Source: Desulfofundulus australicus DSM 11792 (GTDB lineage: Bacteria > Bacillota > Desulfotomaculia > Desulfotomaculales > Desulfovirgulaceae). Taken from it: a DNA stretch of 64,000 nucleotides. Every line of letters begins with the position of its first letter. The first letter of the stretch is position 1. The DNA lies in NCBI RefSeq assembly GCF_900129285.1, contig NZ_FQUW01000017.1:1-64000 (forward strand), given 5' to 3'. The notes below the pieces were generated by a model. It ran no database searches, had not been told where the DNA came from, and saw only the letters and a program-made list of their open reading frames with translations. Of the stretch, positions 42,687 through 52,530 are shown piece after piece. The position numbers were made by a program, and so were the translations under genes.

Positions 42687-43466
42687 ATGATCGATCCCGT
42701 AGCCTTTCAGATTGGCCCTTTACAAATTCGCTGGTACGGCATTATTATGGCCACCGCTTTTTTAACCGGCATTTATTTAGCTTTACGCCGGGCAGAGCAA
42801 AACAGAGTAGATCCCAACCACATCTTAAACATGGTAACCCTGATTATACCGGCAGCCATTATTGGCGCACGGGCATATTATGTTTTTTTTGAATGGCCAA
42901 GCTATCAGCATAATCCCTGGGAAGCGCTGGCCATCTGGCATGGCGGGCTTGCCATCCACGGCGGCCTGCTCGGAGGTACACTGGCAGGAATATGGTATGC
43001 CCGGAGACATAAACTCTCTGTTCCATTGCTGGCCGACATCCTGGCTCCCAGTATTATCCTGGGCCAGGCCATTGGCCGGTGGGGTAATTTTATCAATCAG
43101 GAAGCACACGGTGGCCCTGTATCCCCGGAGTTTATGGCTTATTTTCCTGAATTCATCCGCCGGCAAATGTTCATTGAAGGCCAGTATTATCATCCCACCT
43201 TTTTATATGAATCCCTGTGGAATTTGGCAGTGTTTACTTTTTTAACGTGGTACTGGCCCAGAAAACGCTTCACCGGGGAAGTGGCGCTTTTATATCTGGG
43301 CCTTTACTCGGCCGGACGCTTCTTTATCGAAGGTTTGCGTACCGACAGCCTTATGCTGGGACCTGTTCGGGTAGCCCAGCTGGTGAGCCTCCTGCTGATT
43401 ATACTTGCCCTGGCAGGGATATGGTACGGGCGTAATAAAGCCGGAACCGGCAAATCCCTGAGGTGA
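42687..43466 (+). CDS. lgt: Prolipoprotein diacylglyceryl transferase
   Basis: The 259-residue membrane enzyme has the Lgt pattern: FQIGPLQIRWYGIIMATAFL, HGGLAIHGGLLGGTLAG, the signature GRWGNFINQEAHGGP (about 131-145) and HPTFLYESLWN. About seven membrane segments. Lgt attaches diacylglycerol to the lipobox cysteine of lipoproteins, such as the TrpX-like and GerMN proteins in this window. ATG 42687 after GGAAGGTG. Confidence 0.95.
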   Translation: MIDPVAFQIGPLQIRWYGIIMATAFLTGIYLALRRAEQNRVDPNHILNMVTLIIPAAIIGARAYYVFFEWPSYQHNPWEALAIWHGGLAIHGGLLGGTLAGIWYARRHKLSVPLLADILAPSIILGQAIGRWGNFINQEAHGGPVSPEFMAYFPEFIRRQMFIEGQYYHPTFLYESLWNLAVFTFLTWYWPRKRFTGEVALLYLGLYSAGRFFIEGLRTDSLMLGPVRVAQLVSLLLIILALAGIWYGRNKAGTGKSLR

Positions 43467-43621
43467 AGCACCGGCCCCATGAACAATAACTTTTTTTGAC
43501 TCCCCCGGCCGGCAACAAGGTAAACTTGCCTCTTTGTCCACTTTATGGTAAGCTCAAGATATGATGAGATTGGGCATCTCTTGTCACAACCGGTCGTTTT
43601 AACTTGCAAGGAGGGGAACCC

Positions 43622-45856
43622 GTGGCCAAACACCGGTTGGAGGAGCTAAAATTCGAGCTTTACGGGCTGGCCATAATTACCCTGGCCCTGCTGGGCATGG
43701 CCAGCCTGCTGACCCCGGCGGCAGGAACGATAGGGCACTTTTTAGCCAGGGGTCTGACAATTACCGCCGGAAACGGTCGCTATTTATTGCCCGTAATTCT
43801 CTTTTGTTTTGGGGTTAAAGTTTTACTCGAAAAAAAACTAGGTAGCTTCAATTCCCGGGTCTGGGGCCTGTTAATCCTGCTGCTCAGCACCCTTACCTTT
43901 GTACACCTGTTTATACCCCCGGATAAGTTTTTCAGTGCTGCCCGGGAGGGGCAGGGCGGCGGAATAGTGGGGGCAGTTTTGAGCTATTTTCTTTATCTCT
44001 GTTTCGGCACTGCCGGAAGCTATATTTTACTGGGGTTTCTTACGATAACGGGTCTTATCCTTCTAACCGGCCAGTCCCTGGCCAAACTCACGGGCACTGC
44101 GATTAAGATTATACGTGAGGCTATAAAGGACGCGGGGAAGCGTTTATCTGACTTTCTTTTTGAAGAAGTCCCGGAACCGGTAATACCTGAAAAAACAACT
44201 CCTACCACGCCACCGGCGCAACTCCAGAGAGGAACCCGTACTACGGAGACACAGGAACGTCAGGATTTTTCGAACCACAGGCAAAAGGAAAGACGCAGAA
44301 ATAACACCCGGGAGCAGGAAGAAATAGCATCAATAGAGAAGGAAGTCAAGGAAGTGGCTACCCGCGCCCTGGCCGACGGTCGCCCCTATCGCCTGCCCTC
44401 CACTGCCCTTTTAACCAAACCCCTGGTCAGGGATAACTCCCTGCTGGAGAGGGAAATTGCCGAGAAAAAGCGGATTCTTGAAGAAACCCTGGCCAGTTTC
44501 AACATCCAGGCGCAGGTAACCCATGTATCTATAGGCCCGGCTATCACCAGGTACGAAATTCAACCTCCGGCAGGTATTAAAGTAAGCCGCATTATGGGGC
44601 TGGCCGATGATATAGCCCTGGCCATGGCTGCTCCCGGTGTACGCATTGAGGCACCTATCCCGGGGAAAGCGGCTGTGGGCATTGAGGTACCAAACCGGGA
44701 AATAGCTACCGTACATTTAAGGGAGCTTCTTGAAAGCAGGGAATTTAAAGAAAGATCTTCGCGGCTAACCGTTGTTCTGGGCCGCGATATAGCCGGCGCT
44801 CCCGTCATTGCAGATCTTGGTAAAATGCCCCACCTGCTGGTGGCCGGGGCTACGGGTTCGGGGAAAAGTGTGTGTATCAATACTTTAATTGCCAGCATTT
44901 TATTTAAGGCCACCCCGGATGAAGTTAAATTTCTAATGATAGACCCCAAAATGGTGGAATTAACCACTTACAACGGTATTCCCCATCTGGTAGCACCCGT
45001 CGTTACCGATGCCAAGAAAGCTGCCGGAGTTTTACGCTGGGCAGTAAAGGAAATGGAACGACGCTATGAACTTTTTGCTGGCCTGGGGGTCAGGGACATC
45101 AAACGTTACAACGAACTATTTCAAACGACAGAGAACGAAGCAAGCGCTGGTGAAACAACGCCTGCCAAAACCCGGGAGGAAGGTCCCCTTCCCTATGTAG
45201 TAATTATTATTGACGAGCTGGCTGACCTGATGATGGTTGCCCCGGCCGATGTGGAGGATTCCATCTGCCGGCTGGCCCAGATGGCCCGCGCAGCGGGGCT
45301 TCACCTGGTGGTAGCTACCCAGCGTCCCTCGGTGGATGTAATTACCGGCCTGATTAAAGCTAATATTCCCTCCCGCATCTCCTTTGCCGTTTCCTCCCAG
45401 ATGGACTCCCGAACCATCCTGGACATGGGAGGAGCAGAAAAACTGTTGGGTAAAGGGGATATGCTCTTCTTCCCCGTGGGTGCTCCAAAGCCCATGCGCG
45501 TACAGGGAGCCTACCTGTCGGATCAGGAAGTGGAAAATCTGGCCTCCTTCTTGAAGGAACAGGCCCAGCCGGTTTACAACCAGCAGGTAATGGAAGAACC
45601 ACCGGTGGAGGAAGATAAACCCGGAGAGGAAGAAGAAGACGAACTCTTACCACAGGCAGTAAAAATACTTATTGAAAACGGCAGTGCATCCATATCCATG
45701 CTGCAGAGAAGATTGCATATAGGATATGCCCGCGCTGCCCGTTTAATCGACATTATGGAACAACGGGGTATTGTGGGTAAATTTGAAGGCAGTAAACCCC
45801 GGGCCATTTTAATGACCATGGAACAGTACCAGCAAATGTTTGGCCGGACTGGTTGA
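43622..45856 (+). CDS. ftsK: DNA translocase FtsK/SpoIIIE
   Basis: The 744-residue protein has four to five membrane segments (about 12-170), a charged linker (180-250), and the motor domain: PHLLVAGATGSGKSVCINT (Walker A), FLMIDPKMVELTTYNGIPHL, VIIIDELADLMM (Walker B) and a C-terminal gamma winged-helix (about 690-735: SASISMLQRRLHIGYARAAR), which reads polar DNA sites. It pumps chromosome DNA at the division or sporulation septum. The start is GTG 43622 after AAGGAGGGG; the frame opens at a TTG 18 bp earlier, inside the ribosome site. Confidence 0.95.
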   Translation: MAKHRLEELKFELYGLAIITLALLGMASLLTPAAGTIGHFLARGLTITAGNGRYLLPVILFCFGVKVLLEKKLGSFNSRVWGLLILLLSTLTFVHLFIPPDKFFSAAREGQGGGIVGAVLSYFLYLCFGTAGSYILLGFLTITGLILLTGQSLAKLTGTAIKIIREAIKDAGKRLSDFLFEEVPEPVIPEKTTPTTPPAQLQRGTRTTETQERQDFSNHRQKERRRNNTREQEEIASIEKEVKEVATRALADGRPYRLPSTALLTKPLVRDNSLLEREIAEKKRILEETLASFNIQAQVTHVSIGPAITRYEIQPPAGIKVSRIMGLADDIALAMAAPGVRIEAPIPGKAAVGIEVPNREIATVHLRELLESREFKERSSRLTVVLGRDIAGAPVIADLGKMPHLLVAGATGSGKSVCINTLIASILFKATPDEVKFLMIDPKMVELTTYNGIPHLVAPVVTDAKKAAGVLRWAVKEMERRYELFAGLGVRDIKRYNELFQTTENEASAGETTPAKTREEGPLPYVVIIIDELADLMMVAPADVEDSICRLAQMARAAGLHLVVATQRPSVDVITGLIKANIPSRISFAVSSQMDSRTILDMGGAEKLLGKGDMLFFPVGAPKPMRVQGAYLSDQEVENLASFLKEQAQPVYNQQVMEEPPVEEDKPGEEEEDELLPQAVKILIENGSASISMLQRRLHIGYARAARLIDIMEQRGIVGKFEGSKPRAILMTMEQYQQMFGRTG

Positions 45857-45925
45857 CTTCTTCCCACACCGGTGGTACATTTTTAGTAAAGAACAGGGGA
45901 TGAAATTACAGGGGGCGGAAATAAA

Positions 45926-46060
45926 ATGTTTGACTGGTCGATTTTTTATGCAGGCATGGCTATAGTTCTGGGTATAGGTGTTCTGGCAGCCATTTTTGCC
46001 GGACCAGTAGAGCAAGTCATGGAAAAGGTTGAAGAAAAAGCCAGTGGCAGAACCCACTAA
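45926..46060 (+). CDS. Small single-span membrane protein (44 residues)
   Basis: The frame starts at ATG 45926 after GGGGGCGG. The product begins MFDWSIFYAGMAIVLGIGVL and has one hydrophobic helix (about 8-27) with a charged tail. It lies 69 bp after ftsK and before a strong terminator. No family recognised; translation is supported by the ribosome site and the protein-like layout. Confidence 0.65.
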   Translation: MFDWSIFYAGMAIVLGIGVLAAIFAGPVEQVMEKVEEKASGRTH

Positions 46061-46076
46061 ATACGCCAGTAAATAA

Positions 46077-46124
46077 GTGCCGGCACCCTGCATTACCGGG
46101 GAGCCGGCTGTTTTATTTTTTTTC
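46077..46124 (+). terminator. Intrinsic terminator
   Basis: GCCGGC (46079-46084) pairs with GCCGGC (46103-46108), with an inner CCCTG/CGGGG-type pairing; TGTTTTATTTTTTTT follows. It ends the ftsK operon. Confidence 0.85.
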
Positions 46125-46229
46125 TTCGGCAAGCTTTTCGTGAAAGGCATGGCCTGGTGGTTAAGGGTGACAGGGAACGCCTTTAAATGATATACTAAGG
46201 GTAAAATTATCAATGACAGGAAGTGGGGT

Positions 46230-47105
46230 ATGTCCATGGTTACAGGCAGGAAATCCAGGTGGAGGGTTCCGGTGCTGATTTTAAACCTTTTCTTTGCACT
46301 TCTTCTGGTATCGGGATGTTCCTGGACCGGACAGCGGGCACCAGCCAACCAATCACCGGATCCTTCCCCACCCCAACCGCTATACGTCGCTGTTTATTAT
46401 GTAAAATCCAATGACCAGGAGAGTTATCTTGTCCGGGAAATACACAAAATACCGCAAACGGACAAGCCGGCTTTAAAAGCGGTAGAAGAATTAATTTCCG
46501 GGGAACCATCCACACCAGGAGCCATGCGCATCTTACCTGCCGGAACCAGAGTCCTTGACGTATCAGTGAAGGACGGCCTGGCCACAGTCAACTTTTCCAG
46601 GGAGGTACTGGAACAGCCCGGTACAGGTGCTGAAGGGGAAGCCATGGCCATCCAAAGTGTGGTCAATACCTTAACCGAGTTCCCGGAAATTCGCCAGGTA
46701 TCCTTCCAGGTAGAGGGCAAGGTGGATGAACGCACTCTGGACTGGTGGGGCCACGTAGGCTTATATGACCAGCCATTTCGCAGGGATTTATCCAGGGTCT
46801 ATGAGCCTGCTATATGGGTCACTCACCCCACGCCGGATCAGGTAATAGGAGTGCCCCTGCTGGTTAAAGGAAGCGCCAGGGTTTACGAAGGTACGGTTAA
46901 CGCCAGGTTGCTGGACAGCCAGGGCCGGGTTCTGGCCAGCGCTTATACAACCGCCACCAGGGCTGCTCCCGAGCGGGGAGATTTTGAGATGCGGCTCAGC
47001 TTTAAGCCCCCCCAGGATGGCAAAGGGACACTGGAAGTCTACTCCATCAGTGCCAGGGACGGCAGTATTGAAAATAAGGTGACCATACCCGTCAGATGGC
47101 CATAA
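46230..47105 (+). CDS. GerMN/Gmad2 spore-germination-type lipoprotein
   Basis: The 291-residue protein has a lipoprotein signal (about 1-30, LLLVSGC), a GerMN domain (about 50-165: LKAVEELISGEP, RILPAGTRVLDVSVKDGLAT) and a Gmad2 immunoglobulin-like domain (about 195-290: IWVTHPTPDQVIGVPLLVKG). GerM proteins act in sporulation and germination at the cell surface. ATG 46230 is 11 nt after the GGGG-rich site. Confidence 0.9.
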   Translation: MSMVTGRKSRWRVPVLILNLFFALLLVSGCSWTGQRAPANQSPDPSPPQPLYVAVYYVKSNDQESYLVREIHKIPQTDKPALKAVEELISGEPSTPGAMRILPAGTRVLDVSVKDGLATVNFSREVLEQPGTGAEGEAMAIQSVVNTLTEFPEIRQVSFQVEGKVDERTLDWWGHVGLYDQPFRRDLSRVYEPAIWVTHPTPDQVIGVPLLVKGSARVYEGTVNARLLDSQGRVLASAYTTATRAAPERGDFEMRLSFKPPQDGKGTLEVYSISARDGSIENKVTIPVRWP

Positions 47106-47166
47106 AACATTGTATGTCCTGACTCATCCCCATAGTAACAACCAGAAAAGAAAGCGAGGTTCCAAG

Positions 47167-47328
47167 ATGACCAGAGAAAAAAATAAACCCGGTTCCGTAG
47201 AAACAGCCCAGGGGGAATCCATTGAACATCTCATCAGGCGAGTGAAAAGAGAATTGCTCTGGGTCCTGGCCAGCAGCGTTGTTGCTTTTGGTCTCGGCCT
47301 CCTTGCCGGAAATTTAATCAAGTTTTAG
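47167..47328 (+). CDS. Small membrane protein (53 residues)
   Basis: The product starts MTREKNKPGSVETAQGESIE and ends with a hydrophobic span (LLWVLASSVVAFGLGLLAGN). GCGAGG precedes ATG 47167. It follows the GerMN gene by 61 bp and overlaps the convergent gene at 47314 by 15 bp. No family recognised. Confidence 0.6.
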   Translation: MTREKNKPGSVETAQGESIEHLIRRVKRELLWVLASSVVAFGLGLLAGNLIKF

Positions 47329-47586
47329 CTGGCTCCCGGCAAGCAACCAGATAACCGCGGCCAGAGCTATTAGCGCTGTACGCAAAACAATCGTTGCCCT
47401 TCCCTGCACCAGCCCCTTCATTTTCATCCATTCCACCACGGCACAGGGCAATATCAATACCCCAAAAATTAGCCTCGCCAGAGGACGGAAAGCAGGGTAA
47501 CCAAGGGTAAAGATCCATAAAATCAATGCCCAGGCCAAAATAGCCAGAGCAAGTTTAACCGGACCGGGTAAATTTCGAAATAACAC
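47314..47586 (-). CDS. Small membrane protein (90 residues)
   Basis: Three hydrophobic segments with short polar loops (first: VKLALAILAWALILWIFTLG). GTG 47586 has GGAGG 10 nt upstream. Unknown family, convergent with the preceding small gene. Confidence 0.6.
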   Translation of the reverse strand: MLFRNLPGPVKLALAILAWALILWIFTLGYPAFRPLARLIFGVLILPCAVVEWMKMKGLVQGRATIVLRTALIALAAVIWLLAGSQLKLD

Positions 47587-47705
47587 GACACCAATACCTC
47601 CAATTTAATATTTCTACTATTACCTGATTCCCTTTTTCAGGGGAATCTCCTTCTCCTTTTTTCCCGCCCCCGCATATTCTAAAGAAAAAGGAGGGCGGGA
47701 TATTA

Positions 47706-48755
47706 GTGTCTATAAGAATAGTTCGTGTTCAGAGAAGGTCAGAGTTTTTTACATTCCTTAATCTGGTGGATATAATATACGGTCAGAACAGCCCTTTTGC
47801 CCTTGCCAACAAGCAAAAAACATCTCTCTTATTGCATCCCGGTATCAACCCGGCTTTAAGCCATGTTCACCTGGCTCTATACATAGCCTATGAGCACAGT
47901 AAACCAGCGGGACGGATTGCCTGTGCAGTGGATGAATTTTGCCGGAAGAAAAAAACGGGGTTTATTGGCGCCTTTGAAGCCGTACCGAAGGAAAATATCA
48001 CCCGGAGCCTGATGGAAAAAGCGGAAGAATGGCTCCGGAAACAGAAGTGTGAAGTTGTAATTGGCCCTGTGCTGGTAAATACCAACCAGCAGGTAGGATT
48101 GCTGGTTAACGGTCCTCCCCCCTTTGCAGGCCACCCGTTACCTTACAATCCACCTTATTACAGGGAATTACTGGAGGGTTATGGTTACCAAAAACTCACT
48201 GACCTCCTGGCCTATCAATGGTCAACAGAAACAACACTTCCTGAAAACATAAACCGGGTAGCCCGCAGGGCCACCTATCACCCGGAAGTCACGGTACAGC
48301 CCTTAAACTTTTCTACGCCTTTCTACGAACAGGTAAAAGCAGTTCACTATATCCTCAACCGTTCCATGGAACGAAACTGGGGTTACATTCCCCTGACCAT
48401 TGCGGAAACCCGGGCTATTCTAACTCATTTTAAAAGTATAGCTGACCCCCGCCTTCTCTTGCTGGCCAGGATAGGTCACCAGCCAGCAGGAATTTGCTTC
48501 TGCGTACCTTTACCGGGGAAAATAGAAAATAAACCTGCTTTCAGACTGGCTCTTCTGGCTGTTGTGCCGGAATTCAGGCAGAGGGGAATTGATGCCCTCC
48601 TCCTGAAAAACTGTTACAGCGTCTTACCCCGCGGCAGCCAGGTGGAAATATCCCAGATTCACGAAGGAAATGTCGCGGTGCTAAAAATGGTGCAACGGGT
48701 GACCACACAGCCACCCGTCAGGCGATACCGGGTTTACCAGAAAAATATTCCGTAA
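47706..48755 (+). CDS. GNAT-like acyltransferase family protein
   Basis: The 349-residue protein has two parts: an N-terminal half (VDIIYGQNSPFALANKQK, FIGAFEAVPKENITRSLMEK, VVIGPVLVNTNQQVGLLVNG) and a C-terminal half with an acetyl-CoA-site-like stretch (FRLALLAVVPEFRQRGIDAL). That layout fits YghO-like N-acetyltransferase proteins of unknown substrate. GTG 47706 follows GGAGGG. It stands alone; a terminator for the opposite strand overlaps its stop. Confidence 0.75.
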   Translation: MSIRIVRVQRRSEFFTFLNLVDIIYGQNSPFALANKQKTSLLLHPGINPALSHVHLALYIAYEHSKPAGRIACAVDEFCRKKKTGFIGAFEAVPKENITRSLMEKAEEWLRKQKCEVVIGPVLVNTNQQVGLLVNGPPPFAGHPLPYNPPYYRELLEGYGYQKLTDLLAYQWSTETTLPENINRVARRATYHPEVTVQPLNFSTPFYEQVKAVHYILNRSMERNWGYIPLTIAETRAILTHFKSIADPRLLLLARIGHQPAGICFCVPLPGKIENKPAFRLALLAVVPEFRQRGIDALLLKNCYSVLPRGSQVEISQIHEGNVAVLKMVQRVTTQPPVRRYRVYQKNIP

Positions 48756-48785
48756 AAAAAATTCCCACCTGCAGAAGTGGGAATC
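48752..48785 (-). terminator. Terminator of the cobalamin/pbp/thiM operon
   Basis: ATTCCCAC and GTGGGAAT (48761-48784) pair; the minus strand continues TTTTTTTTACGG. It lies about 130 bp after the thiM stop. Confidence 0.88.
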
Positions 48786-48913
48786 GGGAAGAAGGAGGTA
48801 TATGGTTTTTCACTGCGTGCACTACTTATTGTGACATAATCCGCCCTTATTTTCTGTCAACTCGCCGACCATTTATTTGTCTTGTTCGCGACAACAAAAA
48901 GAATTCCCGGACT

Positions 48914-49717
48914 TCATAGTTCCCTTATTTTGACTCCTGAAGATAGCCTTTCCCCTCTCAAGTTATACAGGGCGTCAAGCAGGGCAACCTGAAAGCTCGC
49001 CGGTCCCCGGGTGACGGCACCGGCATGCTCCGCTGCCAGGCCGTAACAGGCCAGGGCTGCCGCTCCGGCCGTCACGCCATCATCTTCCACGGCCCGGAAA
49101 GCAGCAACAACGCTGGTCGCAGAGCAACCCGTACCCGTTACAGCAGCAAGCATGGCATGACCATTATCCACAGCCAGCAAACGTTCCCCATCGCTGACAT
49201 AATCTGTTGCCCCTGTTACGATTACTACAGTTTTTAAATCCCTGGCCACCTTCCTGGCCAGCTGGCCGGCTGGAATGGTAATTTCCCCTGCATCCACGCC
49301 TCTGGTGTTAGCGTGTAAACCACCAAGGGCAGCAATTTCCGAGGCATTACCCCGTAAAATATCGATTTGCAGTTCCCTGACCAGCATCTGCGCGGTTTCC
49401 GTGCGAAAAGGTGTTGCCCCCGCCCCTACAGGGTCAAAGACCACTGGAATACCCGCCTCGTTGGCTGCCCGACCCGCCAGCAACATGGCATCCACCTCAC
49501 CGGCTGTGAGCGTTCCCATATTCAGCACCAAACACCGGGACAGGCGCACCATATCAGCTACCTCTTCAGGAGCGTAAGCCATTACAGGTGATGCTCCAAC
49601 AGCCAGGGTAACATTGGCAGTAATATTGGTAACGACCAGATTGGTAATATGATGTATCAGCGGGCGCTCCTCAAGCACTTTCTCCCGCAGGACCATAACC
49701 CGTTCTCCCCATTTCAC
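48914..49717 (-). CDS. thiM: Hydroxyethylthiazole kinase
   Basis: The 267-residue protein matches ThiM: LIHHITNLVVTNITANVTLA, GASPVMAYAPEEV, PVVFDPVGAGATPFRTE, ILRGNASEIAAL and VTGTGCSATSVVAAF. It phosphorylates 4-methyl-5-hydroxyethylthiazole for thiamine salvage. No TPP riboswitch is seen upstream and no other thi gene is near. It begins at GTG 49717 after GGAGGGAG and follows the PBP gene by 96 bp in the same direction, so it is probably the last gene of the B12-riboswitch operon. Confidence 0.94.
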   Translation of the reverse strand: MKWGERVMVLREKVLEERPLIHHITNLVVTNITANVTLAVGASPVMAYAPEEVADMVRLSRCLVLNMGTLTAGEVDAMLLAGRAANEAGIPVVFDPVGAGATPFRTETAQMLVRELQIDILRGNASEIAALGGLHANTRGVDAGEITIPAGQLARKVARDLKTVVIVTGATDYVSDGERLLAVDNGHAMLAAVTGTGCSATSVVAAFRAVEDDGVTAGAAALACYGLAAEHAGAVTRGPASFQVALLDALYNLRGERLSSGVKIREL

Positions 49718-49813
49718 TGTGTACTCCCTCCCAAACTTTCCATTACCGCTGCAAGTTTAACGAACCCACCCGACCACTTATCGCAGACCTTACCCGAACG
49801 CAAACATCAGTTC

Positions 49814-51904
49814 TCAGGGAGGATTAAATTCCACCGTAACTGTCGTTCCCGGTGCTACACGTTGACCCGCCTCAGGGCGTTGCCGGGTAGCCACCCCGCT
49901 CCCCGAGGCTTTAAATTTTAACCCCAGTTTTTCCAGGATTGAGCCTGCTTTTTTTACCGTAAGTCCGGACAAATCGGGGACAAGCAGCTTTTCTGGAGTA
50001 TTACCGGTAGCAATACGTAAACTCACCACCGTACCCGGGGGAACACTTCTACCTGCCGGTGGCTCCTGGCCAGTAACCAGACCCGTTTTACCCGGTGACC
50101 AGGACCGGAATCCCCGCTCTTCCAGCAACCAGATGGCATCGGCAACCGGGAAACCGACCACATTGGGCACCTTAATCTGTACATCCTGACCAGCTGGAAC
50201 TTCCCGGTTTTTCTGAACGGGATCTTCCGGAACCTCCAGGTAACGCAATGTATCCCTCACTACAGCACTAAAAGCCGGAGCCGCCACTTCTCCCCCGTGA
50301 TATTCCCCACCGCGCGGTTCGGCTACCACCACCAGAACCGCAATACGGGGATCGTCCGCCGGTGCAAACCCGGCAAAGGAAGCCACATACTTCCCCTCCA
50401 TATAACCACCCGGACCGGGCACCTGGGCAGTACCTGTTTTCCCGGCCACCCTGTAACCTTCTACCAGGGCTCTCCTGCCCGTCCCTTCCAGAACAACTTT
50501 TTCCAGTATTCCGGATAACTGCCGGGCGGTCTCGCTGGAAATGACCTGCCGGATTACCCGGGGAGATACTTTCCGGATGGTTTTTCCAGAAGCATCTTCC
50601 ACAGCCCTGACCACATGGGGCTGCATAAGATAACCCCCGTTGGCGATAGCTGAAACAGCGGTTAAGAGCTGGACAGGTGTGACAGCTATGGATTGCCCGA
50701 TGGACATGGTTGCCAGGTCCAGCTCTGACGCCTTATTTTCAGGGACTATAACTCCGGCCTCCTCGCCGGGCAGGTCAATACCGGTGGGAACCCCGAAGCC
50801 GAAACCCCGGACGTACTTATATAACTTTTCTTTACCGAGCTTTTGCCCCACCTGGATGAAAACCGGGTTGCAGGAGTTTTCCACGGCCTGGGCAAAGGAT
50901 TCTGACCCGTGTCCCTTTCGTTCCCAGCAGTAAATCCGCCGGCCCTTAACCACAATATAACCCGGGTCATAAAACCAGTCGGCAGGTCGTACCACTCCTT
51001 CCTCCAGGGCTGCGGCCGCAATAATCATTTTAAAAGTTGAACCTGGTTCATAGGTATAAAGAGTGACCGGATTCTTTTCCCAGACCTCGCGGGGAAACTT
51101 CCGCCAGCGGGAAGGATCAAAGGTGGGACGGCTGCCCATGGCCAGGATCTCCCCTGTTTTAGGATCCATAACCAGAATAACCGCCCATTTGGGCTGGTAA
51201 TCGGATTCAATTCTATCCAGCTCCCGCTCTACATAATACTGAATGGTCTGATCCAGGGTAAGTACCAGGTTATTTCCCGCCTTTGAACGCTCCACCACCA
51301 CTGCGCTCTGGGGAATTTGACGGCCCCGGGCATCAATTTCCAGCACCATTTTCCCCGGCATACCCTGAAGTTCGTGATCATAATATTTTTCCAGGCCATT
51401 GAGGCCCTGGTTATCATCACCTACAAATCCCAGCAAAGCCGCGGCCAGGCTACCCTGCTTGTAAGAACGGGTACTGGTTTCAACAAAGCCCAGGCCACCG
51501 ATACCCTCCAGCTTTTTAACCAGGTCCGGTTCCACACCATGCTGCAGCCAGACAAAAGAGGTCTTATTATCCAGTTTTTTTAAAATTTCTTCGCGCTGGA
51601 CACCTAAAACAGCTGCGATCTTTCCCGCAACCTCCCCGGGATTTTTAATTTGATCAGGATGGGCATAGAGGGAATAGGCAGGAATGCTGGTTACCAGGGC
51701 GTTATGATTGCGGTCGTAAATATTTCCCCGGTAGGGTTGCAAAATTACATCCCGTGTGCGGATACTGGTTGCTTCCCGACGTAAATGCTCCCCCCGTATA
51801 ATTTGTACAAAAAACAGGCGTGCAACCAGGCAGGAAAAAGCCGCCAGCAACAACAGCATGAGAATCCCCAGGCGGCGGTAAAAGTTAACTTGAGGAGGAG
51901 TCAA
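49814..51904 (-). CDS. Penicillin-binding protein, FtsI/SpoVD type with two PASTA domains
   Basis: The 696-residue protein has an N-terminal membrane anchor (about 10-33), a dimerisation domain (about 45-190), and a transpeptidase domain with catalytic STFK (about 290), SCN and KTGTAQ motifs. Two PASTA domains close it (about 560-625, 630-695). It is a class B PBP that cross-links septal or spore peptidoglycan. The TTG at 51904 is chosen: GGAGGG is 6 nt upstream and TTGA overlaps the cobC stop by 4 bp, so the genes are coupled. It lies inside the cobalamin operon, which is unexpected. Confidence 0.93.
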   Translation of the reverse strand: MTPPQVNFYRRLGILMLLLLAAFSCLVARLFFVQIIRGEHLRREATSIRTRDVILQPYRGNIYDRNHNALVTSIPAYSLYAHPDQIKNPGEVAGKIAAVLGVQREEILKKLDNKTSFVWLQHGVEPDLVKKLEGIGGLGFVETSTRSYKQGSLAAALLGFVGDDNQGLNGLEKYYDHELQGMPGKMVLEIDARGRQIPQSAVVVERSKAGNNLVLTLDQTIQYYVERELDRIESDYQPKWAVILVMDPKTGEILAMGSRPTFDPSRWRKFPREVWEKNPVTLYTYEPGSTFKMIIAAAALEEGVVRPADWFYDPGYIVVKGRRIYCWERKGHGSESFAQAVENSCNPVFIQVGQKLGKEKLYKYVRGFGFGVPTGIDLPGEEAGVIVPENKASELDLATMSIGQSIAVTPVQLLTAVSAIANGGYLMQPHVVRAVEDASGKTIRKVSPRVIRQVISSETARQLSGILEKVVLEGTGRRALVEGYRVAGKTGTAQVPGPGGYMEGKYVASFAGFAPADDPRIAVLVVVAEPRGGEYHGGEVAAPAFSAVVRDTLRYLEVPEDPVQKNREVPAGQDVQIKVPNVVGFPVADAIWLLEERGFRSWSPGKTGLVTGQEPPAGRSVPPGTVVSLRIATGNTPEKLLVPDLSGLTVKKAGSILEKLGLKFKASGSGVATRQRPEAGQRVAPGTTVTVEFNPP

Positions 51905-52527
51905 ATCAGACCCTCCTTTTTTAAGTGGCTGCACTCATTGAACAGGGTTAGAATCCCCCTCTCCCAGGTGGAAAATTCCAGAATGGAGAGGCAGGCATTA
52001 TTAACTCCCAAACGCCAGTATTGATTCAAATCCATGCCCAAAACCGAACCTACCAGTGCCCGGATAGTGCCCCCATGGCACACAACCACTACCTGTCCGC
52101 AAGGGTGTTTTTCCAATATTCCCCGTACCGCAAGGATTACCCTTTCCACCACTTCCGCCAGCGTTTCCCCTCCGGGAATACGCGTATGCAGGGGAGAATG
52201 CCACCACTTTTCCAGCTCGCGGGGGTAGCGGGCTTGAATTTCTTCCATGGTAAGACCTTCCCAAAAGCCAAAGTTAATTTCCCGCAGGGCTTCCAGGGAC
52301 TCCACGGGCAGGCCGTGAGGCTCGGCTATAATACGCGCTGTATTTATGGCTCTCTGGAGATCGCTGGAGTAAAAGGCGCAAAATTCCTCTTCGCTTAAAC
52401 GCCTGGACAAAGCCCGGGCCTGCTCCACTCCCCGCGGGGAAAGGGCAACGTCGCTGTGCCCTTGAAACCTGAATTCAGCATTCCAGACTGTCTCGCCGTG
52501 CCTGACCAGGTATATACGACAGCTCAT
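51901..52527 (-). CDS. cobC: Alpha-ribazole phosphatase / histidine phosphatase
   Basis: The 208-residue protein has the histidine-phosphatase signature IYLVRHGETVWNAEFRFQGH (phospho-His) and VVCHGGTIRALVG. In this place between cobD and other cobalamin genes it is CobC, which removes phosphate from alpha-ribazole 5'-phosphate or adenosylcobalamin 5'-phosphate. Alone, the family call would be ambiguous; context decides. It starts 3 bp after the cobD stop. Confidence 0.85.
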   Translation of the reverse strand: MSCRIYLVRHGETVWNAEFRFQGHSDVALSPRGVEQARALSRRLSEEEFCAFYSSDLQRAINTARIIAEPHGLPVESLEALREINFGFWEGLTMEEIQARYPRELEKWWHSPLHTRIPGGETLAEVVERVILAVRGILEKHPCGQVVVVCHGGTIRALVGSVLGMDLNQYWRLGVNNACLSILEFSTWERGILTLFNECSHLKKEGLI

Positions 52528-52530
52528 CTT

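Noticed and set aside
49718-49813. Possible TPP riboswitch before thiM because of CTGAGAACTGATG
   Set aside because: The other conserved TPP segments are missing, and most of the motif is the end of the PBP coding sequence.
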